From positions 375 through 6,043 of the forward strand of contig PMAK01000111.1 of assembly GCA_003153655.1 (NCBI GenBank): a stretch of 5,669 nt of DNA. Reading direction: 5' to 3'. The translations under genes were made by a program, and so were the position numbers. Shown here piece after piece: positions 1-4,902 of this stretch (positions are counted from its first letter, which is position 1; the number at the start of each line of letters is the position of its first letter). Below the pieces are notes generated by a model. It was not told the origin of the DNA. It did not search any database and was given only the letters and a program-made list of their open reading frames with translations. The stretch comes from Phycisphaerales bacterium (GTDB lineage Bacteria; Planctomycetota; Phycisphaerae; Tepidisphaerales; Tepidisphaeraceae).

Positions 1-761
1 CCGCCGGCATGATTGAGGCCGATCCGTCGATCACCATCGTCAACAAGGACCATGTCATCGCCACCCTGACCGAAGGCGATTCGTTTGACATGACCCTGAC
101 GGTATCCAAAGGCCGTGGCTATGTCACCGCCGCGGAAAACATCGAGGACACCGAAGAGCAGGAGATCGGCCTGATCTCCGTCGACAGTATTTATTCGCCG
201 GTCACCCGCGTGCGATACAGCACCGAGGACGCCCGCGTCGGACAGAAAACCGACTATGACCGGCTGATCCTGGAGATCTGGACCAACGGCACGCTCACTC
301 CCGAGATGGCGCTCGTTGAAGCCAGCAAGATTCTCCGCAAGCATCTCAATCCGTTCGTGCAATATTTCGAACTGGGCAGCGAAACCGCCAATGACGATGC
401 GATCGCGGCCCTACGTGACGCCAACAAGGCGATGATCGACCCCGATCTTCAGCAGAAGCTGAACATGACGGTCCAGGAACTGGATCTGTCGGTTCGTGCG
501 AACAACTGCTTGGAATCGGCAAAGATTTCGACCGTGCGCGATCTGGTGCGAAAGACCGATTCGGATCTGTTGAAAGTCCGCAGCTTCGGCAAGACCAGCT
601 TGCGTGAAGTGAAGCGTAAGCTCGCTGACCTTGGCCTGAGCCTGGGAATGGATCTGGATGCGGCGCCGCAGCAACAGTCAGCAACGATGCTGGATGATGA
701 TGAGGACGAAGGCGACCAAGCCCAGACCAGCGGGGCGGCCGAGACCTCCACCAGCGAATGA
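1..761 (+). CDS. rpoA: DNA-directed RNA polymerase subunit alpha, 5'-truncated by window edge
   Basis: Alpha subunit of RNA polymerase; its N-terminal domain dimerises and scaffolds beta/beta', and its C-terminal domain binds UP-element DNA and activators. The frame is open from base 3, and the ATG at 9 is internal: the residues around it align with E. coli RpoA after its VTAADI motif, so about 110-120 N-terminal residues lie upstream of the window. Counting from that Met, the end of the N-terminal domain spans about 1-122 (YSPV at 62-65, TNGT at 92-95). A linker follows at about 123-150, then the C-terminal helical domain at about 151-217 with SVRANNCL (161-168) and GKTSLREV (194-201), ending in GLSLGM. 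A 33-residue tail follows, containing an Asp/Glu-rich run. The linker looks some 13-15 residues longer than in E. coli. The gene is 13 nt upstream of rplQ, the classic order. Confidence 0.97.
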   Translation, partial: AGMIEADPSITIVNKDHVIATLTEGDSFDMTLTVSKGRGYVTAAENIEDTEEQEIGLISVDSIYSPVTRVRYSTEDARVGQKTDYDRLILEIWTNGTLTPEMALVEASKILRKHLNPFVQYFELGSETANDDAIAALRDANKAMIDPDLQQKLNMTVQELDLSVRANNCLESAKISTVRDLVRKTDSDLLKVRSFGKTSLREVKRKLADLGLSLGMDLDAAPQQQSATMLDDDEDEGDQAQTSGAAETSTSE

Positions 762-765
762 GGAG
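761..765 (+). promoter_or_regulatory. Shine-Dalgarno site for rplQ
   Basis: AGGAG overlaps the last base of the rpoA stop codon and sits 9 nt before the ATG at 775. It decides the rplQ start over an in-frame ATG at 658, which would add 39 residues read out of frame through the rpoA tail. Confidence 0.75.
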
Positions 766-774
766 ATTGGAAAC

Positions 775-1329
775 ATGAGTAGTCACAGGTTATTTGGCCG
801 GCAGCTCAGTCGCGATTCGGAACACCGCATGGCAATGCGGCGCAATCTCGTTCAAAGCCTTTTCGAACACGGAAAGGTACGGACGACATTGCCGAAAGCA
901 CAGGAAGTGAAAGCCATGGCGGAGAAACTGATCACGCTGGCGCGTACGGGGACTTTAAATGCCCGCCGCCGCGTGATATCCATTTTGCAGGATCGGCGCC
1001 TGACCGACAAAGAGCAGGAGTTCACCGGCAAAACGGTGGTGCAAAAGCTTTTTGAGGAAATCGCGCCGAATTTTGCCACCCGTCCGGGTGGATACACGCG
1101 CATCATCAAGCTCAGCGATTTTCGCATCGGCGATGGCGGAAGCCTGGTGTTGTTGCAGCTGTTGACGGAGCAGGCGGCCCCGCGCGGAACGATCCGGCGC
1201 AGCGCCGGGCGACGGCGAAAACGCACCGAACGGCGACATCAGTTCGCTTCGCGCATAATGAAAAAGGCCAAGTCGGAAGCACCGGCGGCCGATAAGCCGG
1301 CCGAGTCAGCACTGGCCTCCGCGGAGTAG
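775..1329 (+). CDS. rplQ: 50S ribosomal protein L17
   Basis: Large-subunit ribosomal protein L17 (bL17), 184 residues. The start is set by the AGGAG at 761-765 and by the family-like N-terminus (LSRDSEHRMAMRRNL at 11-25). The L17 core runs from about 1 to 131: TTLPKAQEVKAMAEKLIT (37-54) is the conserved signature region, and GGYTRIIKL (105-113) followed by GD (119-120) is the usual C-terminal core. The last 53 or so residues form an extension absent from E. coli L17 (127 residues, from memory). It starts very basic (RRSAGRRRKRTERR at 141-154) and ends in a low-complexity Ala/Lys/Glu/Pro stretch, probably disordered and rRNA-contacting. The gene is the last of the operon, followed immediately by inverted repeats. 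Confidence 0.96.
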   Translation: MSSHRLFGRQLSRDSEHRMAMRRNLVQSLFEHGKVRTTLPKAQEVKAMAEKLITLARTGTLNARRRVISILQDRRLTDKEQEFTGKTVVQKLFEEIAPNFATRPGGYTRIIKLSDFRIGDGGSLVLLQLLTEQAAPRGTIRRSAGRRRKRTERRHQFASRIMKKAKSEAPAADKPAESALASAE

Positions 1330-1356
1330 GCGTTCTTCCAAATCTTGAATTCTCTT

Positions 1357-1395
1357 CCACCCCGAGCGAGGCTTAATGGCCATCAATCGGGGTGG
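1357..1395 (+). other. Inverted repeat A downstream of rplQ (alternative hairpin)
   Basis: CCACCCCGA (1357-1365) and TCGGGGTGG (1387-1395) are perfect 9-bp complementary arms separated by 21 nt. The stem is very GC-rich. Its 3' arm occupies most of the loop of inverted repeat B (1374-1405), so the two hairpins cannot form together in the same RNA. No U-run follows this one directly. It could be an antiterminator-like partner, an mRNA 3'-end stabiliser, or a protein-binding site. Confidence 0.55.
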
Positions 1396-1405
1396 ATGGT
1401 CATTA
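1374..1405 (+). terminator. Inverted repeat B, possible transcription terminator of the rpoA-rplQ operon
   Basis: TAATGGCCATC (1374-1384) pairs with GATGGTCATTA (1395-1405) over 11 bp with one G-U wobble, leaving a 10-nt loop. It is followed by TTTC only, so the U-tract is poor for a textbook intrinsic terminator. Its position 45 nt after the rplQ stop and upstream of a fresh promoter supports a transcript-end role. The lower half of the stem is AT-rich and the upper half GC-rich. Confidence 0.5.
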
Positions 1406-1429
1406 TTTCAGGACACTCTGCTATTTCAG
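1404..1429 (+). repeat. Short direct repeat upstream of promoter
   Basis: TATTTCAG occurs at 1404-1411 and again at 1422-1429, with 18 nt between starts. The second copy ends 12 nt before the predicted -35 box. It could be a pair of regulator half-sites or chance; eight bases are too few to decide. Confidence 0.3.
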
Positions 1430-1441
1430 ACGCATCGAACA

Positions 1442-1471
1442 TTGACACAAATTTAGTAAATGCTCTACAAT
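1442..1471 (+). promoter_or_regulatory. Predicted sigma70-type promoter for the glycosyltransferase cluster
   Basis: A perfect -35 box TTGACA (1442-1447) and a five-of-six -10 box TACAAT (1466-1471) are separated by 18 nt. Transcription would start near 1478, giving a leader of about 50 nt before the ATG at 1530. It lies in the only sizeable gene-free gap of the window and points at the downstream genes. The match is visible in the sequence; activity is inferred. Confidence 0.65.
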
Positions 1472-1478
1472 CGCGTCG

Positions 1479-1502
1479 CCGTCGAGCTCGAAGGGACGAC
1501 GG
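1479..1502 (+). other. Small hairpin in the predicted 5' leader
   Basis: CCGTCG (1479-1484) and CGACGG (1497-1502) form a 6-bp stem with a 12-nt loop, beginning almost at the predicted transcription start. A 5'-terminal hairpin like this can protect mRNA from decay. No known riboswitch fold is recognisable. The leader has no good Shine-Dalgarno near the ATG at 1530; the nearest purine run, AAGGG (1506-1510), is 19 nt away. Confidence 0.3.
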
Positions 1503-1529
1503 AAAAAGGGAACCGGCCCAAAAGCCCCT

Positions 1530-3098
1530 ATGCTTGATCGCATTTCTGACGACCTGGTAGTTTTCTTTTACATCTCCGTTTTAACGGTCGTGGCCATCTA
1601 CGGCTTCCACCGTTACATCCTCGTCTACCTCTATCTTAAGCACCGGCACGAAAACTATCAGCCCAAAAGCCAGTTCAATGAATTGCCGCGCGTGACGGTG
1701 CAGCTTCCGATGTACAACGAAAATCTGGTGGCCGAGCGCATCATCGGGGCGACTTGCCAGATTGATTATCCGCGCGAGAAGCTGGAGATTCAGGTCCTTG
1801 ACGACAGCACCGATGACTCCGCGCGCATCGCCCGCGAAGCCTGCGAAAAATGGGCCGCCAAGGGCTATCACGTGAAATATATCCACCGGGAAGACCGCAA
1901 GGGATACAAGGCGGGCGCGCTGGCCGAGGGACTACTTCAGGCATCAGGTGAATTCATCGCGATTTTCGACGCGGATTTCCTGCCGCCGCGCGACATTCTT
2001 TACAACGTCATGGACTATTTCACCGACGACAAGGTCGGCTTGGTGCAGGTGCGGTGGGATCATCTGAATCGCGACGCGTCGCTTCTGACCAAGAGTCAGG
2101 CGATTTTTCTGGACGGACATTTCGTCATCGAGCACACCGCCCGCAACCGCAGCGGCCGGTTTATGCACTTCAACGGCACGGCCGGTGTCTGGCGTCGAAA
2201 GACAATCGTCGATGCCGGCGGTTGGGAACACGACACGTTGACCGAAGATCTCGATCTGAGCTATCGCGCCCAAATGAAGGGCTGGCAATTCGTCTATCTG
2301 CCGCAGTTCTGCGCCCCCGCGGAGCTTCCGCCGGAAATGATCGGATTCAAACAGCAGGCGCACCGCTGGACCAAAGGCAGCGTCCAGACCGCGATCAAGC
2401 TGCTTCCAAAAGTTTTGCGCTCTAAGCACCTGCCGCTCCGCATCAAGACCGAAGCGTTTTTTCATTTGACCAATACGATCGTGTACGTGCTGATGGTGCT
2501 GCTGACGATCCTGATGTATCCGGCTTTTCTAAGCTTTTATAGCCCGCTCAAAGAACACGCCCACACCTGGGGCCAATCGCTGTTCAGCTTGAGCCTTTTC
2601 ATCCTTGCGACATGCTCGGCGAGCACGTTTTTCATTTTCGGGCAGAAAGAATTGCTCGGGCGCATGGCTGGCTGGAAGGCCCTGCTTTATATGCCGGTCC
2701 TAATGTCGCTTGGCGTGGGTATAAGTCTGAACAACGCCAAAGCGGTGATAGAGGCGATCTGGGGCGCCATTCGCCGCAAGCCGAGTGAATTCATCCGGAC
2801 TCAGAAATATGGTGTGACAGGCATGGCCAAGCGAACCTGGCACAGCGCCAGCGTCTGGACGCTTCGGCAACTGAGCCTGCCGATCATTGAAATTGCATTC
2901 GGCTGCTACATGTCCTGTTGGATATTCATCAGCATTTATTACAATTTCTGTCTGCAGGCCGTGCCGTTCCTGGGGATTTTTGCCGGGGGATATTTTTACG
3001 TTGGTTTCAACAGTCTGTACGCCCTGTACAAGATGCACCAGGAGGGCAAGGAAGCCCTCGCCCTGGTTGAAACGCCTGTTGAGCCGATTTCCACCTGA
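1530..3098 (+). CDS. Family 2 membrane glycosyltransferase, cellulose-synthase-like
   Basis: Processive-type glycosyltransferase of the GT2/CesA-CslA-like group, expected to move a sugar from a nucleotide donor to a glycan or lipid at the inner membrane. There are 522 residues: one N-terminal membrane helix (about 9-33), a cytosolic GT-A domain (about 53-300), then about five helices (near 313-337, 350-371, 383-402, 450-474, 478-500). All four catalytic signatures are present: DDSTDD (91-96), metal-binding DAD (147-149), the TED with the presumed catalytic base Asp240 (238-240), and QQAHRW (275-280), the Q-x-x-R-W acceptor/product motif. No PilZ domain is seen, and no cellulose-synthase accessory gene follows. 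The ATG at 1530 is the only plausible start, though it lacks a close Shine-Dalgarno. Sugar and acceptor are unknown; beta-glucan or mannan-like polymer, or a glycolipid, are all possible. Confidence 0.92.
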   Translation: MLDRISDDLVVFFYISVLTVVAIYGFHRYILVYLYLKHRHENYQPKSQFNELPRVTVQLPMYNENLVAERIIGATCQIDYPREKLEIQVLDDSTDDSARIAREACEKWAAKGYHVKYIHREDRKGYKAGALAEGLLQASGEFIAIFDADFLPPRDILYNVMDYFTDDKVGLVQVRWDHLNRDASLLTKSQAIFLDGHFVIEHTARNRSGRFMHFNGTAGVWRRKTIVDAGGWEHDTLTEDLDLSYRAQMKGWQFVYLPQFCAPAELPPEMIGFKQQAHRWTKGSVQTAIKLLPKVLRSKHLPLRIKTEAFFHLTNTIVYVLMVLLTILMYPAFLSFYSPLKEHAHTWGQSLFSLSLFILATCSASTFFIFGQKELLGRMAGWKALLYMPVLMSLGVGISLNNAKAVIEAIWGAIRRKPSEFIRTQKYGVTGMAKRTWHSASVWTLRQLSLPIIEIAFGCYMSCWIFISIYYNFCLQAVPFLGIFAGGYFYVGFNSLYALYKMHQEGKEALALVETPVEPIST

Positions 3099-3100
3099 TC

Positions 3101-3592
3101 ATGCCCCTGGAATTGCCCCACACCCCCGGCTGCCTGGTGTGCGGCCCAGCCAACGCTCGCGGATTACGCCTGAAGCTATACGTCGATCCCACGGGTGGTA
3201 TCGTCGAGACCCGGTACATCCCGGCCACCGAGCACATCGGATTCGAGGGAATCGTGCACGGCGGAGCGATCGCTACCGTCTTGGATGAGGCGATGGTCTG
3301 GGCCGCGTCATGGCACGGCAAGCGATTCTGCGTTTGCGGCGAGATGAATGTGCGGTTCCGGCAAAGCGCGAAGATCGGCGTACCTTTGGTTTGCCACGCC
3401 CGTGTGGATTCAAGCCGCTCGCGGTTGATCGTAACTTCCGCCGAAGCCATGGACGAATCGGGAACCATCATCGCCGCCGCGACCGGAAAATATGTCCCGC
3501 TCCCATCGGCCGAAAGTAAAGCGTTCGTTGCGACGTTTATCCGCGACCCGGCAACGGAGGCTGCCGCGGAATTGATGCGATCGCAGGGCTAG
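3101..3592 (+). CDS. PaaI-family hotdog-fold thioesterase
   Basis: A 163-residue single-domain hotdog protein of the PaaI/4HBT thioesterase superfamily, expected to hydrolyse acyl-CoA or another acyl thioester in the cytosol. Visible features are the N-terminal CLVCG (11-15) followed by N-x-RGL (18-22), typical of one branch of the family; the helix-start motif GIVHGG (50-55); and LDEAM (61-65), which carries the acidic residue at the catalytic position. The stretch MNVRFRQSAKIG (82-93) matches the following core strand. The ATG lies 2 nt after the glycosyltransferase stop with no Shine-Dalgarno of its own, so translation is probably coupled. Context suggests an acyl or lipid step linked to envelope glycan synthesis, but that is inference; it could equally be a general housekeeping thioesterase. 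Confidence 0.85.
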   Translation: MPLELPHTPGCLVCGPANARGLRLKLYVDPTGGIVETRYIPATEHIGFEGIVHGGAIATVLDEAMVWAASWHGKRFCVCGEMNVRFRQSAKIGVPLVCHARVDSSRSRLIVTSAEAMDESGTIIAAATGKYVPLPSAESKAFVATFIRDPATEAAAELMRSQG

Positions 3593-3634
3593 TTACATGC
3601 CGGGGCATTGACGATAATTGCCGCAGTTGGGGAT

Positions 3635-3639
3635 GGAGG
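3635..3639 (+). promoter_or_regulatory. Shine-Dalgarno site for the LAB_N gene
   Basis: GGAGG sits 5 nt before the ATG at 3645 and chooses that start over an in-frame ATG at 3633 and a TTG at 3618. It is one of two strong ribosome binding sites in the window, the other being that of rplQ. Confidence 0.7.
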
Positions 3640-3644
3640 CGCTG

Positions 3645-4247
3645 ATGTCACGGGCTTATCTGATAGTGGGCGAAGTTCTGTTCGTCGGAATCCTCTGCGT
3701 GGTCGCGTTCGTGTTGTTTCGGCAACATCCGGCTATCCCCAACGCCGTCCATGCGGACATAAAACTAGCCGACACCAAAGCACAGGTTTATTTGCAGCGG
3801 GACGTCGCCGGGAAATATCAATATTTCATCTGGCATCCCGGCGGAGCGACGGAAAAAGTCACTGCGGATCAACTGTCCGATCGGCTTTACAACGTCGGCA
3901 CAAATGGCGGCATCGCAACCTATCTCGGCACGTCATCAACGAGTGTTCTCATCTGGCTTGGCATCGGACTCTTCGGGCAGTTGCTCTTCACCGGCCGGAT
4001 GGTTGTCCAATGGATCGCCAGCGAGCGCAAAGGCTCAAGCGTCGTGCCGCCGATGTTCTGGTGGATGAGCCTCATCGGCTCGCTGCTTCTTCTGGCCTAT
4101 TTCCTGTGGCGGCGCGATCCAATCGGTCTGCTCGGTCAGGCGTTCGGGTCGTTTGTCTATCTCAAAAATATTCTATGGATACTGGAAGGTAATAAGCTGA
4201 CAGCACCCGCGACGGCTGAGGCGGCCGAACCCATGCCGCAAGGCTGA
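3645..4247 (+). CDS. Small membrane protein with C-terminal LAB_N (lipid A biosynthesis N-terminal) domain
   Basis: A 200-residue inner-membrane protein. Layout: one N-terminal helix (about 5-24), a soluble segment (about 28-98, probably extracytoplasmic), then a three-helix LAB_N domain (about 102-178). The LAB_N signature is clear: FGQLLFTGRMVVQW (110-123), SERKGSSVVP (126-135), FWWMS (138-142), the RRDP turn (156-159), and the GQAFGSFVYLKN helix (164-175). LAB_N is found fused to some lipid-A-disaccharide synthases and as stand-alone proteins near glycosyltransferases; its fold recalls small drug/metabolite transporters, and a lipid-carrier transport role has been suggested. There is no LpxB catalytic domain here. 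The gene lies 52 nt after the thioesterase with no promoter seen, so it is probably in the same transcript. It ends 24 nt from the convergent gene. Confidence 0.85.
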   Translation: MSRAYLIVGEVLFVGILCVVAFVLFRQHPAIPNAVHADIKLADTKAQVYLQRDVAGKYQYFIWHPGGATEKVTADQLSDRLYNVGTNGGIATYLGTSSTSVLIWLGIGLFGQLLFTGRMVVQWIASERKGSSVVPPMFWWMSLIGSLLLLAYFLWRRDPIGLLGQAFGSFVYLKNILWILEGNKLTAPATAEAAEPMPQG

Positions 4248-4271
4248 TGCGTATAAGAACGTTTTGCTGTT

Positions 4272-4901
4272 TTAGTCTTTCTCCCGATCCCTACGAGCCG
4301 CGCTGGTGCGTCCGAATCTCAGAATCTGCTGATCATCTGGCGGCAATTGCTTTCCAAGGTTTCGGACTTTTCTTCGCGGCGGAAGCAAATTGATTCCGTG
4401 ATCCCGCAGCCAGGGCCGCACGCGACGCCGGGTCTTCGGCAGAAACCTGATTAGAACGTTCATCATCATCAGCATGAGCCAGATGAGAATCCACGCGCCC
4501 ACGATGGCAACACCATAAAGCCCGCACAGGCGCAACAAGCCCATCTGCGACGGATGAAGAATCGCGTGACGCTGATACTCCAGCAGCCAAACAAAGGCCG
4601 GCGGCAGCAGCAGCGAGATGGCCAACCGCCACATGTGCGCCTTCCGGGTGTGCAACTTGATTGGAATGCCGCGGAGCGCGCCGCTGGTCATGTGCCGTTT
4701 CCCCGGTAATGTGATCATGGCGAAGCCAATCAGAAACATTGGCGTGCCCAGCGGGATCGGGAAGATGCCTCCCACCACGATCGCCGACAGCATCAGCACC
4801 CATCCCACTACGTTCTTGATGATGATCCAGGCGTACCTCTCGATATATGTGATCTCAGAGAGAGCCCGCTCGGATTTTGAGGGTCTATTGGGAACAGACA
4901 T
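4272..4901 (-). CDS. Multi-pass membrane protein, possibly PGPGW-like
   Basis: A 209-residue protein without a confident function. It has a short polar N-terminus and about four hydrophobic segments (near 24-46, 48-66, 92-110, 122-152). A strongly basic cytoplasmic-type tail (RRRVRP at 158-163, PRRKVR at 175-180) runs to a charged C-terminus. The paired helices 33-66, with a glycine-rich first helix, the PIPLGTP turn (48-54) and IGFAMITLPGKR (58-69), recall the putative transmembrane PGPGW family, though PGPGW itself is not present. Start: the ATG at 4901 follows the upstream stop by 1 nt and gives a normal N-terminus. An in-frame TTG at 4979 would add 26 Cys-rich residues overlapping the upstream gene and is less likely. 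No Shine-Dalgarno is seen, so it is probably coupled to the hydrolase gene. Confidence 0.8.
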   Translation of the reverse strand: MSVPNRPSKSERALSEITYIERYAWIIIKNVVGWVLMLSAIVVGGIFPIPLGTPMFLIGFAMITLPGKRHMTSGALRGIPIKLHTRKAHMWRLAISLLLPPAFVWLLEYQRHAILHPSQMGLLRLCGLYGVAIVGAWILIWLMLMMMNVLIRFLPKTRRRVRPWLRDHGINLLPPRRKVRNLGKQLPPDDQQILRFGRTSAARRDREKD

Positions 4902-4902
4902 T

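Noticed and set aside
658..774. N-terminal extension of rplQ from an in-frame ATG inside rpoA
   Set aside because: These 39 residues are the rpoA acidic tail read out of frame, with a composition unlike L17. The ATG at 775 has a good Shine-Dalgarno and a family-like N-terminus.
1345..1560. Open frame of 71 codons across the intergenic gap
   Set aside because: It starts at a TTG, runs through the inverted repeats and promoter boxes, overlaps the glycosyltransferase start, and has no recognisable protein character.
1944..2465. Long reverse-strand open frame (173 codons) opposite the glycosyltransferase
   Set aside because: The forward strand carries an unambiguous GT2 domain here with all motifs. 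The reverse frame is a product of GC-rich codon bias.
3597..3608. ATGCC/GGCAT palindrome after the thioesterase gene as a terminator
   Set aside because: The stem is 5 bp with only 2 nt between the arms and no U-run; too small to support a call.
3608..3613. TTGACG as a -35 box for a separate LAB_N promoter
   Set aside because: No -10-like hexamer lies 16-19 nt downstream, and such spacing would place the start of transcription at or after the ATG.
3608..4192. Alternative forward frame of 194 codons over the LAB_N gene
   Set aside because: Arg/Ser/His-rich composition without domains, while the overlapping frame encodes a clear LAB_N protein with a strong ribosome binding site.
4248..4271. 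Bidirectional terminator between the two convergent genes
   Set aside because: I looked for a hairpin in and around these 24 nt and found only a 6-bp AACGTT palindrome, with no stem of useful length.
4333..4803. Reverse open frame of 156 codons inside the membrane-protein gene
   Set aside because: Ala/His/Arg-rich shadow frame. The other reverse frame has clear membrane helices and a coupled start.
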